Shown: positions 1-7,070, counted from the first letter of the stretch. The stretch: 23,344 nucleotides of DNA from SIG480 sp045614365 (GCA_045614365.1 JAZLCV010000099.1:1-23344), one strand, 5' to 3'. The notes: generated by a model from the letters alone, not told the origin. Numbers and translations are program-made.

Positions 1-1
1 G

Positions 2-793
2 ATTTCCGCTGAGCGTGATCCGGCTGCTCTTCCGTGGGGCAAGCTCGGCGCTGAGTACGTTGTTGAGTCCACAGGTCTCTTCCTTACAAAGGAAAAGGCT
101 GAGGGTCACCTTAAGGCAGGCGCTAAGAAGGTTGTTATGTCCGCTCCGTCCAAGGACGACACTCCGATGTTCGTTATGGGCGTTAACAACAAGGACTACA
201 CTTCCGACATGAACTTTGTTTCCAACGCTTCCTGCACAACAAACTGCCTTGCTCCGATCGCTAAGGTTCTTAACGACAACTGGGGCATCACAGAAGGTCT
301 TATGACCACTGTTCACTCTGCTACTGCTACACAGAAGACTGTTGACGGTCCGTCTCTTAAGGACTGGCGCGGCGGCCGTGCAGCAAGCGGCAACATCATC
401 CCGTCTTCCACAGGCGCTGCAAAGGCTGTTGGTAAGGTTATTCCGGAACTCAACGGCAAGCTCACAGGTATGTCTATGCGTGTTCCGACTCTCGACGTTT
501 CTGTTGTTGACCTTACAGTTAACCTTGCAAAGCCGGCAAAGTACGACGAGATCTGCGCAGCTATGAAGGCAGCTTCCGAGGGCGAGCTTAAGGGTATTCT
601 CGGCTACACAGAAGAAGCAGTTGTTTCTTCTGACTTCCTCGGCGATACACGCACATCCATCTTTGATAAGGATGCAGGTATTGCTCTCACCGATACTTTC
701 GTAAAGGTTGTTTCATGGTACGATAACGAAATCGGTTACTCCAACAAGGTTCTTGAGCTCATCAAGCACATGTACTCTGTTGACCACAAGTAA
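2..793 (+). CDS. gapA: glyceraldehyde-3-phosphate dehydrogenase (5' end cut off)
   Basis: Glycolytic enzyme that oxidises glyceraldehyde 3-phosphate with NAD and phosphate to 1,3-bisphosphoglycerate in the cytoplasm. The open frame enters from the left window edge in frame 2 and 263 residues are visible; the family is usually about 335-340 residues, so roughly the first 75, holding the Rossmann glycine motif, lie outside. The catalytic motif SNASCTTNC is present, with the active-site Cys codon at 233-235. The C-terminal signature WYDNEIGYSN also reads through, and the stop is TAA at 791-793. Codon choice is strongly biased (CCG for Pro, GTT, AAC, CTT), as expected for a highly expressed gene. 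A strong hairpin terminator follows within 25 bases, so this is the end of its transcript. Family assignment is certain from sequence; the choice of gapA over a paralogue name is inferred. Confidence 0.97.
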   Translation: MSAERDPAALPWGKLGAEYVVESTGLFLTKEKAEGHLKAGAKKVVMSAPSKDDTPMFVMGVNNKDYTSDMNFVSNASCTTNCLAPIAKVLNDNWGITEGLMTTVHSATATQKTVDGPSLKDWRGGRAASGNIIPSSTGAAKAVGKVIPELNGKLTGMSMRVPTLDVSVVDLTVNLAKPAKYDEICAAMKAASEGELKGILGYTEEAVVSSDFLGDTRTSIFDKDAGIALTDTFVKVVSWYDNEIGYSNKVLELIKHMYSVDHK

Positions 794-813
794 GATATAA
801 CTTGTAAATTATG

Positions 814-845
814 CCGCCGCGGTGGATTTCCACTGCGGCGGTTTT
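814..845 (+). terminator. Rho-independent terminator of gapA
   Basis: A 13-bp stem (814-826 with 829-841, one G-U pair) closes on a two-base loop and is followed by TTTT. It sits 20 bases after the gapA stop and ends that transcript. Confidence 0.9.
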
Positions 846-873
846 GTAGTATGAAGTGTTTAAATAATGAGGT

Positions 874-902
874 TTGACATGTAAAGGAAACAGTGGTATA
901 CT
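874..902 (+). promoter_or_regulatory. Sigma-A-type promoter of the zinc-ribbon microprotein
   Basis: A perfect -35 TTGACA (874-879), a 17-bp spacer and a -10 TATACT (897-902) with an upstream TG (894-895) forming an extended -10. This is among the best promoter matches in the window. The expected start is near 909, giving a leader of about 39 bases before the GTG at 948. Confidence 0.85.
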
Positions 903-947
903 GTATAGGCAATTAAAAAGGACATTAGAAGTGAGAGGTGAAAAAAG

Positions 948-1106
948 GTGAGTGAAGAAATCAAGAACACACCGGAAAAGAAAGAAAAGCTTGCGGGGGC
1001 GTGTCCGATTTGCGGATTCATAACGCCGTTTAACCCGGAAGCAGCCGGATTTTGCTGTCCTGTGTGCGGTGCGCCGTCCGGTCAGAATAAAAAGCAAGAC
1101 AAATAA
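948..1106 (+). CDS. 52-residue zinc-ribbon microprotein, GTG start
   Basis: A short gene that length filters would miss. The start is GTG at 948, preceded by a GAGAGGTG Shine-Dalgarno site 7 bases upstream; nearby GTG codons at 931 and 938 run into stops within a few codons. The N-terminal 18 residues are charged and Lys/Glu-rich. They are followed by CPICG (from residue 19) and CCPVCGAPSG (from residue 36), two paired-cysteine knuckles of a zinc ribbon, and then a Lys-rich tail. The motif resembles zinc_ribbon_2/rubredoxin-like folds, but I recognise no named family and assign no function. It is monocistronic, with a consensus-like promoter before it and a hairpin terminator right after. Coding status rests on the RBS, the clean frame and the paired CxxC motifs. 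Confidence 0.8.
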   Translation: MSEEIKNTPEKKEKLAGACPICGFITPFNPEAAGFCCPVCGAPSGQNKKQDK

Positions 1107-1109
1107 TCA

Positions 1110-1138
1110 GAAGCTGCGGAAAACCCGCAGCTTCTTTT
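1110..1138. terminator. Rho-independent terminator between the microprotein and the ECF S-component gene
   Basis: A perfect 10-bp stem (1110-1119 with 1125-1134), a 5-base loop and TTTT. It lies between two converging genes. On the minus strand the stem is followed by a moderately T-rich stretch, so it may serve both. Confidence 0.85.
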
Positions 1139-1145
1139 AAGTATA

Positions 1146-1829
1146 CTATTTTTTTCTGAGATTGAGAAGCCTTACGACCACAGGGCTGAGAATAATATTG
1201 GTTCCGAGCTCAAAAAGGAAGTTTGCGCCGACAAGTACGAAAATCATATAGTGAGCAACTCCGCCGCCGAGACCTGCCGCAGCTGTCCAACCGGCAACTG
1301 TGTCCATAAAGAACAGCAGACAACCGATAAGAAAGATACCGGTGTTTATGAGCGGACAGACAATTGCTGCAACAAGTACTGCTATGTACTTGTTGTTTCT
1401 TGAAATAAACTTAAGTACACCCGGCTCGCAGGCATCGCAAAGCCCATGTTCTTTTTTGATACGACCGATAAGCTTTTCGGAACGCTTGTCAAGAGCGGTA
1501 AGAACACCCTTGTAGGCAAGACCTGCAAAAAGTCCGCAGGCAATACCCTTTGTGAGAACGGTGATGATTGTTCCCAAAACGTTGACGACAAGAAAAGCCG
1601 TCGCGTCTCCGCTTATCAGAACCGTTACGCCGAATACCAATCCAAGCCACGCGGCGATACCGACACCGCAAGTTGCCGCACCGATAACAATCGGTATGAG
1701 CACCAGCGAGATGGAAAACGGGCCAAGTTTGATGAACGCGCCCATCAGCTGAAGCACGATGACAAGTGCCGTCAGAATAGCGCCGAGTACCATAGTCTCG
1801 GTTGACATTCCTTTTTTAGTCTTTTGCAT
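1146..1829 (-). CDS. ECF transporter S component, probable pantothenate-specific (PanT-like)
   Basis: Substrate-binding membrane subunit of an energy-coupling factor importer; it would work with the shared EcfA/A'/T module, which is not in this window. The protein has 227 residues from an ATG at 1829, chosen because AAGGAGG (plus-strand 1837-1843) sits 7 bases upstream; the frame is open 13 codons further up without a better site. About six hydrophobic segments are visible. A hydrophilic loop in the middle (about residues 113-140) carries CDAC, and the protein ends in a basic NLRKK tail. The family matches Pfam-type ECF_trnsprt S components. The pantothenate assignment is inferred mainly from coaX lying directly upstream in the same direction, 92 bases away. 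Another vitamin substrate is possible. Confidence 0.8.
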   Translation of the reverse strand: MQKTKKGMSTETMVLGAILTALVIVLQLMGAFIKLGPFSISLVLIPIVIGAATCGVGIAAWLGLVFGVTVLISGDATAFLVVNVLGTIITVLTKGIACGLFAGLAYKGVLTALDKRSEKLIGRIKKEHGLCDACEPGVLKFISRNNKYIAVLVAAIVCPLINTGIFLIGCLLFFMDTVAGWTAAAGLGGGVAHYMIFVLVGANFLFELGTNIILSPVVVRLLNLRKK

Positions 1830-1884
1830 AATAATTCCTCCTTGCTGTCGTTCACATAAGTGATACAACGCTTTGAAATTTATT

Positions 1885-1911
1885 TATATTTTCTCCTTGC
1901 GGAGTAATATA
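1885..1911 (-). other. GCAA-loop hairpin in the coaX to ECF S-component gap
   Basis: Read on the minus strand, six A/T pairs, a small asymmetric internal loop and four G/C-rich pairs (CTCC with GGAG) close on a GCAA tetraloop. There is no U-tract after it, so it is not a classical terminator. It could stabilise or pause the coaX transcript; the role is unknown. Confidence 0.45.
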
Positions 1912-1921
1912 CAAAAGCAGG

Positions 1922-2686
1922 TTATTTATTTTTTCTGTAAAGTATGTTAAGTCCTTTCAAGATAAGGTCACGGTCAAGGGTGATATTGTGTTTGCAGTGC
2001 GGAATAATTGTATGTGATAGACCGCCGGTTGCATACACGGGCAGCTCCTTGCCGATTTCGTCGCAGAAACGGTCAATCATTCCATCAATCATAGCGGCAT
2101 TTCCGAAAACAACGCCCGAACGCATACAGTCAACCGTGTTTTTTCCAATTACGGATTTCGGCGCTTCAAGGCTTATCTGAGGAAGCTGTGCCGTGCCGCT
2201 TGCAAGAGCGGAAAGGGCAATGTTCACACCCGGAATGATGGAAAGACCCGAGAAGGTTCCGGAATCTTCCATAATCATAATCTTTGTTGCGGTGCCCATA
2301 TCAACGATAAGGGACGGACTGCCGTATATATGATGCGTCGCAACGCAAGCGCATATGAGGTCCGCACCGACAGAGGCGGGGTTATCGCAACGGATGTTTA
2401 TGCCGGTCTTTATGCCGGGACCGACCATTAACGGTGTCGTGCAGTAAGCTATTTCAATTGCGCGCTTCATAACTGCGTTGAGAGGGGGGACAACAGACGA
2501 GATTATCGCGCCGCTTATTGCCTCTTTGTCGATGCAGTGAAGCTTTAATATGCTGTGGATTTTTGTTGCGTATTCGTCCTCGGTTTTTTTTGCATTTGTG
2601 GCAATGCGTGCAACAAAGCATAATGTATCGTTTTCAAATCCGCCGATGACGATGTTTGTGTTGCCTATATCTATTGCAAGTATCAT
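1922..2686 (-). CDS. coaX: Type III pantothenate kinase
   Basis: Phosphorylates pantothenate with ATP, the first step of coenzyme A synthesis in the cytoplasm. The protein is 254 residues, normal for the family. The start is the ATG at 2686, which gives the canonical MILAIDIGNTN opening (phosphate-binding Asp6) and has GGAAGGG about 9 bases upstream; a longer reading from 2731 adds 15 residues without family support. Further family features are the GADL variant of the GAD motif holding the catalytic Asp, VDMGTATK, and GGLSH near the C-terminus. The Leu in place of the Arg of GADR is a deviation from the Bacillus/Pseudomonas consensus. It is probably co-transcribed with the downstream S component. 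The promoter faces that of the purine nucleoside phosphorylase gene. Confidence 0.94.
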   Translation of the reverse strand: MILAIDIGNTNIVIGGFENDTLCFVARIATNAKKTEDEYATKIHSILKLHCIDKEAISGAIISSVVPPLNAVMKRAIEIAYCTTPLMVGPGIKTGINIRCDNPASVGADLICACVATHHIYGSPSLIVDMGTATKIMIMEDSGTFSGLSIIPGVNIALSALASGTAQLPQISLEAPKSVIGKNTVDCMRSGVVFGNAAMIDGMIDRFCDEIGKELPVYATGGLSHTIIPHCKHNITLDRDLILKGLNILYRKNK

Positions 2687-2735
2687 AAATAAAATCCCTT
2701 CCGAAACGGTGTAACTGCCGTATTTTCCCACCTTT

Positions 2736-2765
2736 AGTATAATCCGTGCGAAGCCTTCTTGTCAA
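2736..2765 (-). promoter_or_regulatory. Promoter of coaX
   Basis: On the minus strand, TTGACA (plus coordinates 2760-2765), an 18-bp spacer and TATACT (2736-2741). It lies about 50 bases upstream of the chosen coaX start and supports that start over the longer frame. Confidence 0.78.
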
Positions 2766-2802
2766 GCAAAAAGTGCACGGTAGGATAAAATCTCTTTTTT
2801 CG

Positions 2803-2831
2803 TTGACTTTTTGCGAGGTTTGGGATAATAT
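2803..2831 (+). promoter_or_regulatory. Promoter of the purine nucleoside phosphorylase gene
   Basis: TTGACT at 2803-2808, then GATAAT (2824-2829, spacer 15) or TAATAT (2826-2831, spacer 17) as the -10. The leader would be about 20 bases, which also argues against the in-frame ATG at 2841 as the start. Confidence 0.65.
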
Positions 2832-2858
2832 ATATTTATAATGCAAAGGAGACCAACT

Positions 2859-3692
2859 ATGAGTAATATATATGAAAAGCTTATTTCTGCACGGGATTAT
2901 GTCCGTGGGAAGATGGATTTTGTTCCGGAAGTTGCGATAGTTTTAGGTTCGGGACTCGGCGGACTTGCTGACGAGATTGACTGTGTGGGTACGGTACCTT
3001 ACCGGGATGTTCCGTATTTTCCGGTGTCAACCGTTGCAGGGCACGAGGGAAAGTTTGTTTTCGGATATCTTGAGGATGTTCCGGTTGTCACAATGCGTGG
3101 GCGTGTGCATTTTTATGAAGGATATGATATTCACGATGTTGTTACCCCTGTACGCTTTATGGGAGTTCTCGGTGCAAAAAAACTTATTCTCACAAATGCC
3201 GCGGGCGGCATAAACCCAAGCTTTTCACAGGGGGCACTGATGATGATAACAGATCATATATCAAGCCTTGTTCCTTCGCCGCTTGTCGGTAAGAATATTG
3301 ATGAGCTTGGTGTCCGTTTTCCGGACATGAGCGAGGTGTATTCCAAAAGATTCCGCGATGTCATAAGGGCATGCGCAGAAAGGCTTTCGATAGATGTAAA
3401 GGAAGGTGTGTATATCCAGACCTCCGGTCCGAATTATGAAACACCGGCAGAAATCCGTGCATATGAGCGTATGGGAGCAGATGCCGTCGGGATGAGCACT
3501 GCGGTTGAAGCGATGGCGGCACGGCATATGGGAATGGAAATTTGCGGCATAAGCTGTATAACCAATATGGCAGCGGGACTCAGCCCGCGCCCGCTTACAC
3601 ATGAGGAAGTGAAAGAAACGGCAGACCGTGTAAGCCGTGACTTTAAGGCGCTTATCCATGCGATTGTGTCGGAAATAGGCAAAATATGTTGA
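2859..3692 (+). CDS. Purine-nucleoside phosphorylase, trimeric PNP/MTAP family
   Basis: Cleaves inosine or guanosine (and deoxy forms) with phosphate to the free base and ribose 1-phosphate, a cytoplasmic salvage step. The protein is 277 residues, normal for the low-molecular-mass trimeric class. The start is the ATG at 2859 because AAAGGAG (2845-2851) is 7 bases upstream; the in-frame ATG at 2841 has no ribosome site. Family motifs in order are GSGLG (residues 30-34, phosphate loop), GHEGKFVFG, GRVHFYEGYD, LTNAAGGINP, a Tyr-Glu-Thr-Pro segment, VGMSTAVE (purine and ribose contact region) and ITNMAAG. It corresponds to the pupG/punA/deoD class of Firmicutes, but the exact substrate cannot be read, so no symbol is given. 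The next gene has its own promoter overlapping this gene's stop. Confidence 0.94.
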   Translation: MSNIYEKLISARDYVRGKMDFVPEVAIVLGSGLGGLADEIDCVGTVPYRDVPYFPVSTVAGHEGKFVFGYLEDVPVVTMRGRVHFYEGYDIHDVVTPVRFMGVLGAKKLILTNAAGGINPSFSQGALMMITDHISSLVPSPLVGKNIDELGVRFPDMSEVYSKRFRDVIRACAERLSIDVKEGVYIQTSGPNYETPAEIRAYERMGADAVGMSTAVEAMAARHMGMEICGISCITNMAAGLSPRPLTHEEVKETADRVSRDFKALIHAIVSEIGKIC

Positions 3693-3717
3693 ATAAAACT
3701 CAAAAGTATGGTAGAAT
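3689..3717 (+). promoter_or_regulatory. Promoter of the sugar-kinase/SDR pair
   Basis: TTGAAT (3689-3694), 17-bp spacer and TAGAAT (3712-3717) with an upstream TG (extended -10). It overlaps the stop codon of the preceding gene and would allow the kinase and SDR to be expressed independently of it. Confidence 0.6.
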
Positions 3718-3747
3718 AAGGTATATTCACAAAAAGGGTGCGTATTG

Positions 3748-4830
3748 ATGAACATTGAAGGCATTTGCAAAATGTTTTGCATACGCGGCGAAATCGTCGC
3801 GTGCGACGTTATAAAAAGCGGGAATATAAATGATACGTTCAAGGTTACATTCCGGTATGGTGAACAGGAAAACTGTTACATTGTCCAGCAGATTAACACA
3901 TACGTTTTCCGTGAACCGTGTAGAATGATGGAGAATATCTCCCGGGTTACAGACCATATTGCGTCAAAGCTCGGAGACGGGTGCGAGCGTATGGTGCTTA
4001 AGTTTTTTAAAACGGAAAGCGGGGACAGCTGTTTCTTTGATGATGAGGGAAAGTGTTGGCGCGCGTATCGGTTTATCGACAATTCCGTCACATTTGACTC
4101 ATGCGATGACCTTGAAGTTCTTTATCAGGCAGGATTTGCATTCGGGCGTTTTCAGATGAATCTCCGCGATTTTGACGCATCGGCACTTTATGAAACGATT
4201 CCGGATTTCCACGATACGGAAAAACGTATGAGGACACTTCTTTCTCACGTGGACGAAGATCCGCTTGACAGAGCGCGCGATGCCGCGGATGAAATTGCCT
4301 TTTTCCGCGAGAATCTTGACAGGGCGGTAAAGCTTACAAGAATGCAGAAGCAGGGGCTTTTGCCGCTGCGCGTTACGCATAATGACACAAAATGTAATAA
4401 TGTTTTGTTTGATACGGAAACAAAGCAGGCTCTTGCGGTAATAGACCTTGACACGGTTATGCCGGGGCTTGCTCTTCATGACTACGGAGATGCTGTCCGA
4501 TTTTCGGCAAACACTGCTGAAGAGGATGAGCCGGATGTATCAAAAATTGCGCTTGACAACGGAAAATTCCGCGCGTTTACGGAAGGCTTCCTCTCTGCTT
4601 GCGGGAATATTTTAACCGAGCGGGAAAAGGAAAATCTTGTAGACAGCGTCATTGTAATAGCGATGGAACTTGCGGGAAGATTTCTTGATGACTATCTCAC
4701 GGGAGATAAATACTTCAAGACGGATTACCCCGGACACAATCTCGTCCGTACCCGTGCACAGGTAACACTTGCGCGCGATATAATCGCAAGGTATGACGAG
4801 CTTAATTCGATAGTAAAAGAAATACTATAA
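3748..4830 (+). CDS. N-acetylhexosamine 1-kinase-like phosphotransferase (NahK/LnpB type)
   Basis: Member of the aminoglycoside-phosphotransferase/choline-kinase fold. It resembles NahK of bifidobacteria, which phosphorylates the anomeric hydroxyl of GlcNAc and GalNAc released from lacto-N-biose or galacto-N-biose. At 360 residues it matches NahK length. Features shared with NahK from memory are an N-terminal nucleotide-lobe segment (GNIND), IVQQINT, WRAYRFID, the catalytic HNDTK (residues 211-215, Asp213), IDLDTVMPG (metal-binding Asp233/Asp235) and a C-terminal PGHNLVRTR. The ATG at 3748 is preferred over an in-frame TTG at 3745 because AAGGGTG is 7 bases upstream. The usual partners (lacto-N-biose phosphorylase, GalT, GalE) are absent; it is followed 22 bases later by an SDR gene. 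The exact sugar is inferred, not shown. Confidence 0.83.
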   Translation: MNIEGICKMFCIRGEIVACDVIKSGNINDTFKVTFRYGEQENCYIVQQINTYVFREPCRMMENISRVTDHIASKLGDGCERMVLKFFKTESGDSCFFDDEGKCWRAYRFIDNSVTFDSCDDLEVLYQAGFAFGRFQMNLRDFDASALYETIPDFHDTEKRMRTLLSHVDEDPLDRARDAADEIAFFRENLDRAVKLTRMQKQGLLPLRVTHNDTKCNNVLFDTETKQALAVIDLDTVMPGLALHDYGDAVRFSANTAEEDEPDVSKIALDNGKFRAFTEGFLSACGNILTEREKENLVDSVIVIAMELAGRFLDDYLTGDKYFKTDYPGHNLVRTRAQVTLARDIIARYDELNSIVKEIL

Positions 4831-4852
4831 AAACAAAAAGGATGGTTTAAAA

Positions 4853-5653
4853 ATGGGATTTTTAACAGGTAAAACAGTAATAATCACAGGAGCAGGTCGC
4901 GCGGTTCTCTCTGACGGAAGATGCGGCTCTATCGGCTACGGTATTGCAACTGCATATGCAAAAGAGGGCGCAAATATCGTTATTACGGGAAGAAACGTAA
5001 AGAAACTTGAGGATGCAAAGGCAGAACTCGAAAAGCTTTACGGTATCAAGGTTCTTATCCTCCAGGCGGATATTGCATCCGGCGCGGATAATGAAGCTAC
5101 TGTAAAGAAGGTTGTTGAGGAAACGATGAAGGAATTCGGGCGCATTGATGTGCTTATTAACAACGCTCAGGCGTCTGCTTCCGGTGTTCCGCTTGCAGAG
5201 CATACAACAGAGCAGTTTGACCTTGCAATGTACTCCGGCCTTTATGCAACGTTCTACTATATGAAGGCGTGTTATCCGTATCTTAAGGAGACTAAAGGCT
5301 CTGTAATCAACTTCGCATCGGGTGCGGGTCTTTTCGGAAACTTTGGTCAGTGCGCATATGCCGCTGCAAAGGAAGGCATCCGCGGTCTTACGCGCGTTGC
5401 CGCGACGGAATGGGGCAAGGACGGAATAAACGTAAATATCGTTTGCCCGCTTGCATGGACGGCTCAGCTTGAGCAGTTCAAGAACGCATATCCCGATGCG
5501 TTTGATAAAAACGTTCATATGCCGCCGATGGGACACTTCGGCGATGCAGAGCTTGAAATCGGACGTGTCTGCGTACAGCTCGCACATCCGGACTTCAAGT
5601 ATATGACAGGTGAAACCCTTACGCTTGAAGGTGGTCTCGGTCAGCGCCCGTAA
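4853..5653 (+). CDS. Classical short-chain dehydrogenase/reductase with a lengthened glycine loop
   Basis: NAD(P)-dependent oxidoreductase of 266 residues. The active-site set is intact: Ser156, Tyr169 and Lys173 (YxxxK). The structural NNAG motif reads NNAQ (residues 103-106). The cofactor-binding TGxxxGxG is interrupted by about ten residues rich in Gly, Asp and Cys between Gly13-Ala-Gly-Arg and Ser26-Ile-Gly. A glycine-rich C-terminal GGLG ends the substrate lobe. The start ATG at 4853 has AAGGATG 8 bases upstream. It is probably co-transcribed with the preceding sugar kinase. The substrate cannot be read from sequence. Because L-fucose genes lie just downstream, a sugar or polyol dehydrogenase is plausible, but that is inference. 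The gene ends at a strong terminator facing fucU. Confidence 0.87.
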   Translation: MGFLTGKTVIITGAGRAVLSDGRCGSIGYGIATAYAKEGANIVITGRNVKKLEDAKAELEKLYGIKVLILQADIASGADNEATVKKVVEETMKEFGRIDVLINNAQASASGVPLAEHTTEQFDLAMYSGLYATFYYMKACYPYLKETKGSVINFASGAGLFGNFGQCAYAAAKEGIRGLTRVAATEWGKDGINVNIVCPLAWTAQLEQFKNAYPDAFDKNVHMPPMGHFGDAELEIGRVCVQLAHPDFKYMTGETLTLEGGLGQRP

Positions 5654-5670
5654 AAACACGAATAAACTTA

Positions 5671-5700
5671 CCGCCGCGGGGAATACCCCGCGGCGGGTTT
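5671..5700. terminator. Rho-independent terminator between the SDR gene and fucU
   Basis: A perfect 11-bp, almost all G/C stem (5671-5681 with 5686-5696) with an AATA loop and GTTT after it. It lies between converging genes and may stop transcription from both sides, though the minus-strand T-tract is weak. Confidence 0.85.
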
Positions 5701-5720
5701 GTGGTTGTTTGTAAGTTTTT

Positions 5721-6161
5721 TTACGGCGTAACAACGCCTTTTTGCAGGAGAATGTTTGCATAAAGCGCGGTCTCACCGGTTGCGACTATCGCGTATGCCT
5801 CTTCAGCTTCTCGGTAAAATTCAAAGCGCTCAATTTCGCCGATGGCATCGGCACCGCGTTTATCGTGGCGCTTCACAATCTCGCAGTACTCATCCCAGAT
5901 GGGTGTTTCCACGTCATCACCGGGCATAACCTGCATCAGATTAACCGGCTTATCAACGTAGGTATCAAGCGGGAAGAGAGTGAGGATTGCGTCAAGCAGC
6001 TCACAAGCACCGTGACCGTCTGCGCGTATGACAATAGCGTTTTTGCCGAGTGCCTCGGCAGGGAAGTTTCCGTCTGCAATAACTATGCGGTCGCTGTGCC
6101 CCATTTCGCAGAGCACCTTTAAAAGCTCGGGGGAAAGAATGGGAGGAATGTTTTTTAACAT
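5721..6161 (-). CDS. fucU: L-fucose mutarotase
   Basis: RbsD/FucU family enzyme that interconverts the alpha and beta anomers of L-fucose, feeding the isomerase. The protein is 146 residues, close to E. coli FucU (about 140). The N-terminus matches the family (LSPELLKVL, EMGHSD with His22, Asp30 in IADGNFPA), and the C-terminal ETALYANILL supplies the conserved Tyr (residue 134). The start ATG has AAGGAG 9 bases upstream. It lies 23 bases after the AraC-type regulator on the same strand and diverges from fucI and the kinase gene, so it appears to be expressed with the regulator. RbsD (ribose pyranase) is the sister family; the FucU N-terminal motif and the fucI context favour fucose. Confidence 0.93.
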   Translation of the reverse strand: MLKNIPPILSPELLKVLCEMGHSDRIVIADGNFPAEALGKNAIVIRADGHGACELLDAILTLFPLDTYVDKPVNLMQVMPGDDVETPIWDEYCEIVKRHDKRGADAIGEIERFEFYREAEEAYAIVATGETALYANILLQKGVVTP

Positions 6162-6184
6162 ATGTATCGTCTCCTTACATAAAA

Positions 6185-7042
6185 TTATTCTCGGCTTATA
6201 TACTGCTTAAACTCTCGTGGAGAAACACCTTTGTATTTCTTGAACGTCCGTGAAAAATGCGAAAGTTCGTTAAATCCGCTTTCGTATGCCGCGTCGGTCA
6301 CGCTTCTGCGGTTGGTTGACATCTCAAACGCAGCGCGCTCTACTCTCAGTCGGTTTATGTATTCCGTCGGAGGCTGACCGGTGAACTCGCGGAATACGCG
6401 GCAGAGATATTTTTCGTTAAATCCCGATTGTGCGGAGAGGTCGGCAAGCGTGATTTTTTCGGTATAGTTTTTTTCAATCCAGCTTATCAGAGATGCAACA
6501 ATCTTTTTCTTGTGGCCGCGCAGGTTTCTTTCGGATTTGCGTATGCGACCGTCGGAAAGAAGATGAAAAAACAGCTTGTTCAATATTCCGCATACGGCAA
6601 GCTCATAGTATTTATCCGCAGCGCACATAGTCTCAAAAAGCTCAACTGCGGTTTTGTACAGCGGTGTGTTTTCGGGATGAAGCTGAGGAACGAGCTCGGC
6701 ATCTCCTGCAAGAAGCGGAACAAGATACCCTGCCGCTTTTCCCTGATTGAAGCCGCGAATCATATTCAGGTCAAAGACTATGCATTCGTAAACGCAATCC
6801 TCAGGCTCTGCGCGTGTCAGAACATGACCGCTTACAAAGATAATATCGCCGGTTTCTGCAAGGTATTCTTCATTGTTAAGAAAAACGCGCAGCTTTCCGG
6901 CAAGAACGCGTATGAGCTCGAATTCCTTGTGCCAATGCAGTTGCATTACATAGCGTATATGGCGGTGGTCGAGAAAATAATACTCAATCGGAAAATCCAT
7001 CGAGCCATGTTGTTTTGTCTCTTCATAGTCAATAATATTCAT
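6185..7042 (-). CDS. AraC-family transcriptional regulator of the fucose locus
   Basis: DNA-binding regulator of 285 residues. The N-terminal part (about residues 10-120) looks like the cupin ligand domain, with LHWHKEFELI and a turn ending in GDIIFV. The C-terminal part (about 180-285) holds the two helix-turn-helix units: ITLADLSAQSGFNEKYLCRVF and VTDAAYESGFNELSHFSRTFK, followed by the family signature GVSPREF. The ATG at 7042 is used because TTGAGGT lies 6-7 bases upstream; a TTG at 7054 is the only longer choice. It sits divergently from fucI with a 141-bp control region between them and shares its strand with fucU. I infer that it activates fucI-kinase transcription in response to L-fucose or an intermediate, and perhaps controls itself. 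Confidence 0.92.
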   Translation of the reverse strand: MNIIDYEETKQHGSMDFPIEYYFLDHRHIRYVMQLHWHKEFELIRVLAGKLRVFLNNEEYLAETGDIIFVSGHVLTRAEPEDCVYECIVFDLNMIRGFNQGKAAGYLVPLLAGDAELVPQLHPENTPLYKTAVELFETMCAADKYYELAVCGILNKLFFHLLSDGRIRKSERNLRGHKKKIVASLISWIEKNYTEKITLADLSAQSGFNEKYLCRVFREFTGQPPTEYINRLRVERAAFEMSTNRRSVTDAAYESGFNELSHFSRTFKKYKGVSPREFKQYISRE

Positions 7043-7070
7043 ACAAAACCTCAAAAAAGTGAAAATGCAT

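Noticed and set aside
2841..2858. Upstream ATG as the start of purine nucleoside phosphorylase
   Set aside because: No ribosome site precedes it. The AAAGGAG lies inside these six codons and serves the ATG at 2859.
4862..5776. Long open frame of about 300 codons on the minus strand opposite the SDR gene
   Set aside because: It lies antisense to a clear SDR with an intact active site, crosses the terminator and the fucU 3' end, has no ribosome site, and its translation is rich in Cys, Arg and Lys without any family motif.
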